Shown here: piece by piece, positions 23,531 to 36,200 of the stretch
Position numbering within the stretch: the stretch's first letter is position 1
How the letters are laid out: the number at the start of each line of letters is the position of its first letter
Source of the DNA: Bactrocera neohumeralis
Lineage: Eukaryota; Arthropoda; Insecta; Diptera; Tephritidae
DNA: 64,000 nt
Assembly: GCF_024586455.1 (NCBI RefSeq)
Contig: NC_065919.1
Coordinates: forward strand, 8,159,368-8,223,367
Direction: 5' to 3'
The notes under the pieces: generated by a model
Databases searched by the model: none
Told to the model about the DNA's origin: nothing
The model's input: the letters and a program-made list of their open reading frames with translations, nothing else
Translations under genes and position numbers: made by a program

Positions 23531-24667
23531 CAGGGTCCGGCACTCGAAGTGTAAATTAAAAAAAGCCATAAATTCGGTTTGGAAAATTATATTAATTTAT
23601 TTTGAAGTACCAAATGTGTGAAAATAATATAAATAATATAATAATAATAAGGACCAATTAATTTTTGCTCGATATGACTACCTTTTGCCTCAACTATGGT
23701 CTTGAGACGGTCAAAAAACGCATCGCAAGCTGCCCGAATGTGACTTGCCGGTATTTTGGCCCACTCACGGACAATGGCTTTCTTCAGCATCTCGAGACTG
23801 GTGTATTTTTTACTTCGGACCTTGCTCTCCAAAATGGCTCAGAGAGAATAATCCATTGGATTCGCATCTGGTGAATTCGAAAGCCGTTATGTGGTCGTCA
23901 TGAAGTTCGGAACGTTGTTTTTCAGCCATTCTTCGTTCACTCGCGCTTTCTGAGACGGTGCTGAGTCTTGTTGAAACGTCTATGGTTTGCGACCGAAATG
24001 TTTTGTTTGTGGCCAAGCGAAGACCCAAACCCGATCGTTTTGAGAGTTTACGAATTGCCCAATTGGATAAATGTTTCGTCAGAAAACACAATGTTCGGAA
24101 TTTGACCGCTTTCGGCCAAGCGAAACAACTGCTTCGCTCTCTCAACTCTTACTGGTTGCTGCTTCGGTGTGAGATCATGGGCCTTTGGAACTTGTAAGGC
24201 TTGACCTTGAGCTCATTTTACAATATACGTCGGATGCTGCGGTCGGATATTTTCAGTTCTTTAGCCATTTGATTGGCACTTCGTCGTGGATTTCGCTCAA
24301 GTCGCTTCTTCACTTTCCGAACCATCTCACGTGACGTTGCAGTCTTTTGATGACCACCTCCATGGCGTTTTGCGATGCTACCAGTATCATTGTAACGTGT
24401 GATGGTGCGATAAACCAAAACTTTACTCACATTAAGGTGTTTGAGCTCACGAACAATTGCTGGCTGTGATTTTCCTGCTAAACATAAAGCAATCACACTC
24501 GTTTGAATTCCATCGCTGATCACTTTTTTTTGCGTTCACTTTTGGCAAAAGGCTTTTGTACACTTGTGAACAATACTCCGAACTGTCATTCAGCAAATTT
24601 ATGAACAACTGATTCCAGTGCGACAGCAGCGCGAACGGTCTGAAGTTGGTTACACTTCAAGTGCCTG
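23531..24667 (-). pseudogene. maT-like (DD37D) Tc1/mariner transposon, degenerate
   Basis: The ends are similar: CAGGGTCCGGCACTCGAAGT at 23531 and the complement of CAGGCACTTGAAGTGTAA at 24667, with TA flanks. On the minus strand the N-terminal paired helix-turn-helix reads GKSQPAIVRELKHLNVSK, RYNDTGSIAKRHGGGHQKT and SANQMAKELKISDRSIRRIL (24523-24218). LAESGQIPNIVFSDET follows with the first catalytic Asp. A deletion of the middle comes next, then FQQDSAPSQKARVNEEW to NSPDANPMDYSL. The second and third Asp are separated by exactly 37 positions (one is a stop), the maT DD37D signature. The C-terminus is ESKVRSKKYTSLEMLKKAIV to AKGSHIEQK. At least two in-frame stops and the deletion make it inactive. 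Confidence 0.9.
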
Positions 24668-24669
24668 TA

Positions 24670-25353
24670 GGTATGTTTTATTTTATTGGCTCTAGTCATA
24701 GAACTATAAACAGTTCAACATACATATTCCGACTAATTACAAAGCTTTTGATTTCACCCACTTACCCGGTTAAATTTAATTTTGTGAAGCCTAACTTTTA
24801 AGGGTCGAAATTCCCTAAAGTTTTCTTAAAAGTAATTTAAGAAATAAATAAAAAAATAAAAATATTATCGTCTACTACTGAAAAATAATGAAAAAGCGTA
24901 AAAGGATACTTAAATTTCTAAATGCACTTCATCTGTCTCTCTCATCAATATTTTCTATTACATTGCTATTTATCTCAATTCTATTTATCTCCCAGCTTCA
25001 GTTCATAATTTCTTTAAAACGCCCAAAGCAAAAGAATTTTGCTGTAATATGACACAATGGAAGTCACAAACAATAGGTAAAAGGAAAAAACCGACAAAAT
25101 TCTGTCAATTAACATATTTTTGTTGTACTACAATGAAACTGCTATACTTTTTAATGATTGAAAGCATCAGCGTTTCTCGCAAATTAATAACAACAGATAC
25201 AGTAATTTTCCGAAACCTATCACCAAGAGACAAAGTGGCGTATTGAAATAAGCGCAAGAAGGTGGACAGAGATGAATGGTGACGCCACGTCAATAGCAAT
25301 TAACTTGTGACAGGAAAATGAGCGTCACACTAAGTGATACTGTGATGGCAGCT
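24670..25353. other. Intergenic, nothing recognised
   Basis: AT-rich sequence. The ORFs at 25049-25246 (+) and 25105-25299 (-) lack homology. Confidence 0.4.
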
Positions 25354-25355
25354 TA

Positions 25356-25803
25356 CAGGGTGCGTCAGCTAAAACTAGAAGTGCTTGTAGATTTGTTTTA
25401 AAAACCTCAATGCCGTGCAATTCTAATAAATCTTTTCTGAGGTTCGAGAGATGTCAGTGTTTCAACAAAACACAACTACTTTTAGGAGTTTGGTTCCAAA
25501 AAGTTGGCGCGCCATGTCATACTGCAAATCAAGTTTTAGGTTTCTGCAATGAAAATTTTCTTAATATCTACATCCAAAATAGGACAATGGCTGCTTTTAG
25601 TATTGAGTCTTTTTGTTGAGTCATTGAAAAGAAAGCTGGCATTCTTCAGATCTCTGTCAAGCTCAGGAAAACAATCATTCGTATTTCTGTACAATCCGTG
25701 ATACTCAAACAAGTAATGAACAAAAGAGAAGACCTTAATTCTTTTAGAAAACAATTCTCAAACACATTAATTTACATGCCGAGATAAAATTTGAAACACC
25801 CTG
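25356..25803 (+). mobile_element. Short IS630-Tc1-mariner type relic with TA-flanked ends
   Basis: TA flanks on both sides (25354-25355 and 25804-25805) enclose a 448-bp element with ends CAGGGTGCGTCAGCT and the complement of CAGGGTGTTTCAAAT (first seven bases identical). Inside, the frame from 25410 reads WFQKVGAPCHTANQVLGFCN, close to the second catalytic motif (WFQQDGAPCHTA) of insect transposases, with the catalytic Asp replaced by Val. The remaining coding sequence is decayed. It is an internally deleted, dead copy. Confidence 0.65.
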
Positions 25804-25947
25804 TATGCAAAGAAGAACTTGCTGGATATGCGTTTATCCTCTTTTAATGCATATGTACATATATCGTAAACATTTCATCTTTAATGGTTTATTGATTTTT
25901 CACTTTTCTATTTTTACTCTTCATTCTACATTTTCATTTTGAAATAC

Positions 25948-27588
25948 ATATCGTCACCTGAAATGCAAAATAACGTATCATCAAAAAATTCATCAAGTGC
26001 TTGATTTCGTTAAACAAAATAACGTATCATCACTCATGTATGGAAATATAACAGAGTGTTTGTTTTTTTTTATATCGAAGTTAGCCTTCATTTATTGCTT
26101 ATGTTTATTTTTAGTGATTAAGTTCAATGAGCTTTGGTTAGTTTAGGCTACATGGTTGATCGAACGTGGACTACTATATACATATAGTACATATACTAGT
26201 ATGTAGTCCTTTGTGAGGCCATAGAAAAGAAGAACCCCTGTGTTGGAACTTATAAATTAACAAAACGCTTCCCGCTAGTTCGGTGGGATGCCTGAAGGTA
26301 TGCGCCCCCAAGTGATTAAGTCTTGACCTCCCTAACGCAAGACAGCCAAGAAGGAAGTGTTGAGTTGTTTCCACCTAATATTTTTCAATACAGCTTCTGC
26401 AGAAGGCGTCTGGTAGGACAATGGCGTGTTACAAGCCTCTAAATTAGGGAAAGGCTGCCTTACTGAGGGCAAAGAGATCACTAGATCTCATGCGAACGAT
26501 CTTGGGACAAAATACTTTTTCGACAGTGTGTGTAAAAGTTGTGGCCCAGCAGTAATAGAATAGGATACGGGAGAACAGATCCGCTCCCATTCTACCGATA
26601 GCGGTTCTAGGGTGCCTCTACTTGCTAGCTCATGTTTTCTGCGATTCCGCTGTGGCCTTGCACTCATATCATTCTTATGACAAAGACACTCGATTATTGT
26701 TAATGAGTTCAAGGTTGGAATCACCGCTCTGCTATCTGAGTCGATGGTCACTCCTCTGAAGGAGGCTGCACTCCGGAGTAGTAAATCTACTGCTACCTTA
26801 ATGGCTCCAATCTCGGCCTGGAATACACTGCAATACTTAGGAAGTTGGAGAAACTGGTGTTGAAAGAGAGCTCTTGACAGTAGACCCCTCCACCTGTGAC
26901 CCATCCGTGAAGAAGCTCACTGTCCCTTTTCTCCAACGGCTTCTTCCCACCCATATCTCCCTCGGTATATGGGTACAGAAGGAGCCGCCAGAGTTCGGTT
27001 TAGCGACTCCATGATCCAAGTTATCAGACCCGCAGCAGCATGTTCTTTTGCAAAGTTTAACAATAATTACAAAGAAATGGCAACATCTGCAGGACCTAGA
27101 AGCCTTAATTCCAGCAGACTGTTATTACTTTTATGATAATATACCTTTTGAATAATTAGTTATTTAATAAATAATAAATAAACATTATCCACATTTTTTA
27201 GCTTGAAATATTTAAATTTTTTCTAGGGCTTACATATGTACATATTAATAATAAAAATGACATGAAATATGAAAAACTTGCAACTGTTTTTATTTAAAAT
27301 TAAAAAAAGTATTAATATTCAAATTTTTTATTTTTATACAAATTTAGATTGATCATACGTTATTTTGTTTCAGAAATTAAAATTCAAAATAACGTAAGAC
27401 ACCTACTATAAAATTTGCTTAATTTTTTCTTTATTTTTTTCTAAAATATACTTATAGTTTCCTGTTAATTCAGATTTGAAAATTTTGTTTCAATATCTCA
27501 AGTGGTTTTCTTTTTATACGGTTTTTTGCTTCTCCTGTAAACTTACGAAAAGTGATGTTACGTTATTTTGCATTTCAGGTGACGATAT
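25948..27588. repeat. Inverted-repeat element with CAAAATAACGTA motifs, unclassified
   Basis: The arms 25948-25982 and 27554-27588 are inverted copies, 35 bases each with one mismatch. Both begin ATATCGTCACCTGAAATGCA. The core word CAAAATAACGTA occurs five times: 25966 (+), 26015 (+), 27356-27367 (-), 27385 (+) and 27559-27570 (-), all within about 235 bases of an end. Clustered subterminal words like these are typical of transposase-binding sites. The middle holds a non-LTR fragment (26174-27030), so the original element was shorter. It has no transposase of its own, and no target duplication was recognised. Confidence 0.65.
26174..27030 (-). pseudogene. Non-LTR retrotransposon RNase H and C-terminal domain relic
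   Basis: The minus strand reads GTVSFFTDGSQVEG (near 26915-26960; first catalytic Asp), YCSVFQAEIGAIKVAVDLLL (second catalytic residue, Glu) and FRGVTIDSDSRAVIPTLNS (third Asp). A decayed middle leads to ASRGTLEPLSVEWERI and finally ETTQHFLLGCLALGRSRLNH and LGAHTFRHPTEL, the zinc-knuckle-like tail of the fly I/LOA/R1-type polyprotein. It has frameshifts and lacks the reverse transcriptase. It sits inside the inverted-repeat element 25948-27588. Confidence 0.85.
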
Positions 27589-30519
27589 AGTGCCTTATCT
27601 ATGTACTAATGCATATGAAGTTCCTGTGATCTCTTTGATTTGTAATTTCAGGCTCTATTCTTAATGGAAGCGTACAAGTTGAAAACTGTTTCGGCTCTAG
27701 TGCCTTTAGCGATATTGCTAGCTTTTCTGGAATTATTCAACAATACGTTTAAATATATTTTATTATATGTGATCGATAAGCGCATAGAATTTTATAATGC
27801 CGAATAAGTAATAAGGAATCGTATATGACGTCTTATGAAAAACGAATGTCAATAGACTGAAGTGCTGTACTCAAATTCATTGCAAATATCGTTGAAAAAC
27901 CTCGTTTTATTATTATTTTTTTCTTTTCCTGCTATCTTAGGATTAATATCCTCAATTTTAAAACCAAGAAGTAATGCAAATCTCATGGACTAGATATTGA
28001 GTAGCGCCTACTTTGCCTGAAATCGCTCTATTGACATTTTCGGTTAACCACTTTAAGTTGAACTCACCACCAATAAGAAGCTTGAATACTATGCAGCGGC
28101 TTCGACAAACTTCTTAAATCGATTTCCCTAATATTTTTCGTAGATTCCTTTCGTTGCATATAACGCCAGACGATTTAGAGACACGACTTTGGTGGTTGCG
28201 ATATAAATAAGTGTACCCAAATATTTTTATGCCTGACGTGGCATGGCGTGTGAGCATGACTTGAAGTTTATACTTGTAGTTCGTGGTAGTGATGTGTCTT
28301 CGTATTTAAATAATGCACACGTGTTTCTTTCCAATAAGCGATTCACATGCTCATATCAATAGGGGAGCAATGAAAATACTGAAAATGTGGGTATTCAAAA
28401 AAAAAAAACAGTTGTGACCCATTGCTGACCTGTTTTCTATGTAAATAGTCAGCACCTGGGTAATTCGTCCTTATTTCTTGCATTACTTTGGTTTCAAGGT
28501 AGAGTAGAATCGTGCCGTGCACTAAGCGAGCCCGCTAATGCGACTCTTACTTTTCATATTCAAATTATATTAAAAAGCTGAGTTCATGAAAAAGACAGTG
28601 AAAGTGAAAGTATTTTTGCGCAAAGCAATAAAAAATTTGTTTAACTCAAATTAATGTAGTACAAAGTTTTGCTCATTTCTGCATTTACATTTGCATTTTC
28701 ATCATCAAATGTATCCCAATGCGTCTGTCAAAGTGAATACTCTTGAGAGCCCAGCCAACAACACAATCATTATAGATAATGTGCGGCAAGGCACACACAT
28801 TAGGCATGCCAGAAAGTCTATTTGACATTTTTATGTGCTTGCGGTATTTTATATTATTCTTTTTTCTTTTGTTTGTATGGTTGTTTTGCATCATAGAGAT
28901 ACCGTCCGGGGGTTTTTATGCCTCACAGTAACGCGCATACAACCGTGTGTACAAGTTGATGTACATACACACAATCCGTTGTGTCTTAAATTTAGGATAT
29001 TTTTACCAGAAAGTGTGCTATTTCATTTACTTCTAAACTCAAACACTACTTCAGTTCAGAACAAGTCAATTCAAATTGTATTCACAAAAAAGTAAGAGAA
29101 CATTTAGTTGACGAACTGAAATACGAAAATAGAGGTGTCATTTAAAAATTCACCTACCATTCCGTTATGGCACTCTCACCTCAGAGAAGCACATATATCC
29201 GTGGTAGAGTGTGAAATGTTATAGCATGTATTGTGAACCATTTGCACAGTAAAGGTGAGTCTTGAACTCAATTAGAATCTGAGGTCTGGAGTTCCTTCAG
29301 TAAACGAATCATACCAATTGACAATATACCAAACATGTATATTCATACTATGGCAAACTCATTTTGCATTTCAGTACCCAAAATACCCATAGCCTGTAAG
29401 CCCTCCAACATCCAGCACTTGTTCTAAAAAATTACAATAATTGGAGAATAATACTGATGATTTTATAACTTGTGGGCCTAACTATCCCAATCATCGACAA
29501 ACTGTTGACATTACAATTTTCTCACAATTACTACTACGTGGCCTTAATGTGTTTATATGTATATACTCGTACTTGTATATGCTAATTTGGAAATTCACAT
29601 AATTGCCGACGCATGCGTGTGAGCGTGCAAGTGTCCTTTGGCTGGCCCACCCACAAAAGGCGTGGTAAAAGCGTGGTCTCCTTGTGTTATTAACGCATAC
29701 ATGCGAATAAAAATTATGTTGAATGACCAAATATAATTTAATCGCTTTCTCTGTTCAAGTATTATGACCATATGTCGCTTGTCCTTAGATAAATGTCGAT
29801 TGTCCACACAAAGATTTCATTCATTCATGACCCATCTTTTCGTCTATCTTACCATGTCTAGTATGGTTTTGTACGAATAAGCGTTTGGCACAAAAACAAA
29901 AATTTCCACTTAAATATTTTCCTTGAAAAACTATTATATTCTTGAATACAGTTACTTTTTAGTTAATCTAGTCTAGCTAAACTTGTAGAACTGGCAGAGT
30001 TACTTTTGTTTAAGAGTAGACTATATGGTAACCATGCTACTCTATGATTAATAAATTTGACTGCCTTATATTTCTTAGATCTGTAAAGAATTTGGAAATA
30101 ATTTCGGATGCGAGTTAAATATTCAATAATATCAAAAATAAATAATAAGAACTTACCTACTTGATATGTATGGTGATATATTAGGCAGGGGCTAAAAGAA
30201 GAAGAGAGGACTTTAGTTATTTATGCAAATTCAAAAAATATGTCGTATATATGTATCTTTTTATGGTTCTTTGTATACATAAATAAGTAGGCCTGCACAG
30301 CATATATTTTATTCTATTATTAACCTGATAAAATATTGAGTCGTTAACTAACTAATTTCGTTTACCGACAAAAACTGTCCTAACCGATTCTTAAATTTCT
30401 TGAAATGTTTTTTGTTTGGTACACTTTCAAATATGGAAATTTGAAAAGAACATTTTCAAAAAAAATTTTCTATTTTACTAACAAAAGGGTAAACGTGTAG
30501 TTCAAGGCGAAATTTAAGT
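27589..30519. other. Intergenic, no gene recognised
   Basis: About 2.9 kb with short ORFs (28685-28894, 28835-29095, 29491-29807) that have no homology, an A-run at 28398-28409 and no clear repeat ends. Confidence 0.4.
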
Positions 30520-31400
30520 GATGTCCATGAAAAATATATCTTGACCGAACGCCAATGCCAAAGTTGGTTTGCTCAAATTCGTACCGCCAATTTTGATCTT
30601 GAGGAAGCATCATGTCCTGGAAATCCGCTTGAAGTCGATATGAATACGAGTATAATTAGGTCGTTGTTCGATGAAAATCGTCGAAAAACAACTCAGGAGA
30701 TTGCTGAAAGAGTAAATTTGCCCAACGCGACCGGTTACAAGGACATTAAATGTCTGAGAATATTTTCGAAACTTGTAATATGGGTTTCTCATGTTCCTAC
30801 TGAACGAAATTTACTTCGTCGCATTAACGACTGTGATTATCTAATCAAACGTCAAAGGTGTGATATATTTTTGAAAGGAATTGTTTCTGGCGACAAAAAG
30901 AATGTAAAGCACACGTTATCAAGGTCTAAAAAGGATGTACCACTCCAAGCTAGAGATAGCTTGTCTGCTTGGTGGGATTCCGAAAGGATTTTAAGCTTTT
31001 GTCCGACAAAAACCACGATTAATTCTGAAGTGTATTGTGTTCACCTGGACAAATTGAGTGATTTACTCAAACAGAAGCCGTCAGAATTGATCAACAGAAA
31101 ATTCAAAAAATACGAAATTCAAAAAAGTTTAGTGTTCCACCTGAATAATGCGAGACCTCATATAAGTTTGATGACTCGCCAAAACCAGCGCAAATGAGAT
31201 TAGCTACCACACCCTCCATATTATCGGTCAATAGAAGCGAGATCCGGTTTTAAGGATGGGAAAACCTTCATCTTGAAACAGGACGCCAAAAACCGCTTGG
31301 ACCAGTTCTAAAGTTCAAAAATCAGACTAAATTCGATGTACGAATAATGGAACACTGATATACGCGATGAAGTATTATCGGTGAAATATTATTCATTTTG
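30520..31400 (+). pseudogene. Decayed mariner transposase
   Basis: An open frame (30541-31197) reads RQCQSWFAQIRTANFDLEEA, then ENRRKTTQEIAERVNLPNAT, IVSGDKKN, ARDSLSAWWDSERI and VFHLNNARPHISLMTRQNQR. The first catalytic Asp is kept (SGDKK for TGDEK), but the second is Asn (HLNNARPH for HQDNARPH). A stop follows, and the third-Asp region is read only in fragments; KDGKTF and QDAKNRLDQF are visible near 31250-31310. The frame survives over 218 codons despite heavy amino acid change, so it looks old yet little frameshifted. No terminal repeats were found. Confidence 0.85.
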
Positions 31401-32379
31401 TTTCCGGATATTTTTAATAAAAATTCACAGGCATTGCAAAATTCAATTTACCACGCACTGGAAAATCGGTTCTCAGAATTTTATAAAAAATTATAGCAAT
31501 ATTAATTATTATTGTATTTTATAGATAACAACCCTCATTAAAAGGCAAAAGCTTCTTAAAAGCAAATCATAAAAATGAAAAATAAATACATCTTTATATG
31601 TATGCACTTTCTTTTCTCAAGCGACATTGCTTGACGCAGTCACCTGACCGTCTGATATATTATGCCCAGAAAACACAATAAATTACCGCACATTAAGCGT
31701 CCGATTTGCGCGAATATTCCACCTCTCTGCGCCATGCCGTGTGAAAAATCGCATCCAATTGTGGTTTGCCGCATTAATTCGCCGCGAAACTGGCAAAACA
31801 AAGTAAATAAGTCTCAAAAATTCTTGGCAACAGCGCTACATACTTTCCGTTTGCTGCAAATTTAACGCAAAACCTACTTAAAACTCACAAAAAAGTAAAA
31901 AAGCAAAGCATGCAAAGTGGGTGAAGGTATTTCGGTGTCCAGCTGTTGTTTACATTTTCACTTTTGGCCGTCTTTCGTTTGCACTGCAATTACAAGGCTA
32001 TACTAAAAACCTGCAACAACAACAATAAGCGACATATTTAAAATTATTGTTCTTGTTATGATGTTTTACTGTCGTCCTTCATCACAAATTTGCGCTATTT
32101 ACCGTTTTGCATAGCAGCATGATATCATCGCTTCGTTATTGGACAAGTAGAACAACGCCACTTTTTTGTCTGTATAGTGTATGCATTTAATGTATTTTGA
32201 AAGGAACCAAAAAAAAAATATCAAACAAATTCCGCGGTGGCAGACAAGGAAACAGTCCTGAGCGGTATACCTTACTTTAACTTTTGAGGCTCTGCAAAAA
32301 ACTTTATCGGTATGTGGCGCGACATACTAAAGTGCCGCATATTCCTTAACTCTTTCTTAGCCAAAACCAGACTTTAATG
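31401..32379. other. Intergenic, nothing recognised
   Basis: Mostly AT-rich. The ORF at 31662-31865 lacks homology. The piece at 32230-32340 could belong to the mariner fragment that follows, but I cannot align it. Confidence 0.4.
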
Positions 32380-32600
32380 ATGTCGCAGCCACCGTATTCC
32401 TAAGACCAGACCCCTGTGACTTTTTTCTTTCAAAAACATAAGAAGCCTGTGAAGAACGATGCTACGCTACAATTATGTAGTTAAAAACTTCATCGAAGGA
32501 GGGCCTAAGTGCTTTGAAGATTGGAGAAAATGCTGACAGAAGAGCAATATATCTAAGGGCGATTACTTTGAAGCGAACAAAATATATGCTCATAAATAAA
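32380..32600 (+). pseudogene. Mariner transposase C-terminal fragment
   Basis: The frame reads SQPPYS then a stop. After a shift it reads PCDFFLSKT and KKPVKNDATLQL, equivalent to the QPPYSPDLAPCDFFLFPKLK region of mariners. The equivalent of the C-terminal GDYFE lies near 32565-32575 (GRLL/GDYFEA depending on frame). Only about 70 residues remain, in at least three frames. Confidence 0.65.
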
Positions 32601-33107
32601 TGCACACTTTCTTAAGAAATACAAAGTACATTTTGTTGTGGTAGTATTGCCGATTTATTCATTCAAGAAGTGAGTTTTATTCTCGCAAATACAATCTCAA
32701 ACGTTAGAGAACTTTTTATTATTTGCATTAAATCATAATTTCACTAGGATTCCATTAGAGAACCATCTTTTTTAATTATAGTGAATTCTTTCGTTTCATT
32801 ATGATACAAAAATTTTCTCAGTTTTTCTCTAACATTTCAGGTTATATTAGAGCTTTTCGCTTACAGAATAGATCAATTGTCTCGAAGATGTCACTTAAGT
32901 CGATTAAGCTATATGTATATAGAGTTTTTCAATAGCGCACTACAAAAGTAGACCAATAGTGAGAGAAAACGACGTCGCTCTTTTGACACTTTTCTTCAGT
33001 AAGGTTTGCCATTTCATCAAGGAAAGATAAACGATCCAACAACGAGTGGAAATTATTAAAATTTTCCACCTAAGTTCGGAGTCAGTGGCCTCAACTTTAA
33101 TAGCCTG
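32601..33107. other. Intergenic; single hairpin-end sequence
   Basis: No gene was recognised. TTTTTCAATAGCGCACTACAA at about 32924-32944 resembles one arm of the hairpin element at 33108-33217 and may be a solo end of the same family. Confidence 0.35.
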
Positions 33108-33217
33108 TTTTTCAGTAAGGGCGCTACAAATGTTTTTTTCAAAAAAACAAAAACGGTTTGGGATATTAAAGAAATTATTTATTCCGTATATATTTTTGTA
33201 GCGCTCTTATTGAAAAA
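33108..33217. mobile_element. 110-bp hairpin element (MITE-like)
   Basis: The left arm TTTTTCAGTAAGGGCGCTAC (33108-33127, then AAA) and the right arm, complement of TTTTTCAATAAGAGCGCTAC (ending 33217, then AAAAA), are inverted copies of about 24 bases with 2-3 mismatches. An AT-rich core of about 60 bases separates them. The CAGTAAGGGCGC-type start is reminiscent of hAT ends, but no 8-bp target duplication was found, so the class is open. Confidence 0.6.
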
Positions 33218-36200
33218 CCATTTATTTCAGAAAACTTGAAAAAAAATATTATTTACCAATACCAATCATTCAGGTCAAATCGTTCCCTAATACGCATATA
33301 AAGGCTGTATAAAACCTTGAAAAATACAATGTTTTCATCTTGAATCAAAACACCTTATTCTAAAATATATCACAATGATAACTGTCGAAAAGTTTCAGAA
33401 TCTACACTTAGAACTAACTTTAATATGATTAATATACCATACAAAAAATGTCCCTAAATTTTTTCAGGCAATTGTAATTGTTAGCAATTACCATAGACAG
33501 ACCATTCAGACACACAAATTTTAAGATTGACCACGACCCGCTCTACTATGCATGATTTTTGGTGGATACACGACTAACTTTTAGCTGGTTCGATTACGAG
33601 TTAAGAAGGGTGATCGCGCCTGAATGCCGCTAAGCCGACATTATGCCCAATTTGTTGCCAACTGTTATATATAATACATATAGAAATGTATAGGGTATGT
33701 TGTAGATAATATATTTACATATACCAGGAAAAGACATAAAATTAAAAACAACTTAAACTCTTAAACATACTTACACCGCAAAATGTTTGTTTTACTTTTT
33801 CCAACTTTTTGTTCTGCTTTTCGTCACGAAGTGAAATTTTTCGTTGTTTTATGTCACGACATAAGTCTTTAGCTTATTTCGATAAAATATTTAATAGGGA
33901 ATATCCCACTAAAGCAGCTGTATACATAAGTATGTATATACTAGCGTAGGTATATATCAATTTTTTCACTTCTAATATAATTTAATATTTTTTTCGAAAT
34001 TGTTATTTATATTAAAGCTTATAACGCGTGATATGTTGTGTTAATTGTACGATATTTAAAACTTAATTTTTGTTCTTTTTTTTAATATATGTACCTTTTT
34101 TCATATATTTATATTTCTACAGAACGCTACGAAAAAGTTCACTTTTTTCGCCGGATAACTTATTTTATTTGTTGCTTTTAAAAAGCTGATATGATTTTTG
34201 ATATGTATATTGCTCTAAAAAACGAATTATACAAACAATTAATATATCTTGGAGATAGTTCTCTTGACATATGATTAGAATAAGAATCCTAACAATTTTA
34301 ATAAACTCCCTAGTAAATTTACTATTTATGTTACTAATATGTACATTAGTCCATTATTAGCTAAAGATATTTATGAACTAACATTTTTAATGCGCCTAAA
34401 TGTAGGAAAAGTAAATCCAATTAGATAGTGCTATCCAAAAACCGGCATAATCTCACTACTGTGGTATAGAATTTTAAAACGAATGAAGGACAATAGAAAA
34501 AGGAACATACGAGCGGCATTTAAGAGCGGGATATATGGTTTGAGCGGCGATTGAATAGAGTTCTATGAGTTATGCTTCTTCTGAGAAAAGCGGTAGCTGC
34601 TTAAATCGTTAGAAATCTCTTCGAAATCTAGAAAGCACATGCACTCACTTAAAATATGATTTATAACCAAAAATGTATGCTATAAAAATTTTTATTTTCA
34701 AATATAATTCATTAATTAGTGTTTTTGGCGTACTCCCAGTGTACAATTATTGTGTAAAGAGGTTATTTCTATTTTAAACTTTGTATATAGCAATTATTCT
34801 TTATTTTAATTTTATTTATTATATTCGCTATAGTTGCCACACTTTTATTTGCCACTTATTTTTCAACTTGTACTATCGGCTTTTCACTTTCAACTCGCAC
34901 CAATGTAACGCAGCCGAAACAAATAAGAGCAATGCGCGACAAAATGTCAACACATTCTCTTAGTCTTGCGCTCTTTCAACATCAAGCTCTCTTATATTTT
35001 GTTTCGCTAGCATTTAGGCCATTTCCAAGTTTCGCACAACAGATATCTACGAATAACCATAGATGAAACACCCCCATTTGTTAAACATGGCAATGCTTCG
35101 TGTTGTTGTGGAGTGTGGTATTTGAAGCTCCCTTTTCGTACACCCGCTTTTATTTCTATAAAAATTGTATGCCTTTGCATGCAACATTTTCTCCTTCTAC
35201 ATATCTTAGCATAATTTTTATTATGATTTTTTTTTTCAAAAGTAGTCGCTAATACAAATGATTCACACAAAGTTTACGATATAAGCTGGCTCGGTCGTTT
35301 TGCTGGCTTTTCAATAGAATTAACCCCATTTTTCATATGAATACGCTTAGCTTTTTCCTTTCTGTAGTTTTCTTAAGTTATTTTTACTTCGTTGGCCGCC
35401 ACAAGTCACTCATACGCCTAATTTCACTGTAATAAACTTTAAGAATTAATGCATTGCGCCTAAAAGCGCACTTCACAACAATTGATTTTTTAAATAGAAT
35501 TACTGAATTGTGTTTGTATGTGTGTCTACGCGTCGCATTCTTTCATTCACACTTAATTTATGCTTTTACGGCGTATTTCAAGTTACACAATAACCGCAAG
35601 TAAACGGCACTTTTGCGAAATTTGTTTAAAGTCGGCTCACAAAACTGAAACGCACTCAGCACCACTTGAATTCGTTACAAGAAAAATTGTATTTCCTCAC
35701 TTATTTTTCCATTTATTTCGGGCCTACAGCGTTACCAAAACGATAGACCATCGGTTTTTCCGAATTACTCACTGATGCTGTGTCTGCGTCGAGATGCTAA
35801 GCCTACATTTATGAATTCTTCATGAATTTTCATTCGACTTTTGGCGTGTGGAGATTGCGTATAGTGAGAGTAAAAGCGTTGGCGTTGGTAGTTTGAGGGT
35901 GGGTGCAAACACACATGCAAACAAATATATTGGGAGAGGATTATGATTGCGCCATCGAGGCATTGAGACCATTACCGGGCGGCTCAATTAACATAATCAA
36001 TCAAAGTACTAATTTCTTACAAAAGATTTTGTAACAAAATAAACTACAAATAGCTTCTTTAAAAGCCTTGTATATGGTTCTAAAAAAAAGTAGTTCATAA
36101 TTCCTTTAGTACCAATCGATGTTTACATACTTGTATTTGGGGGTTGTTTATGGTGCAAATAAATATATATGAAGAGTTGGGGTATGTGAGCGGCTCATTC

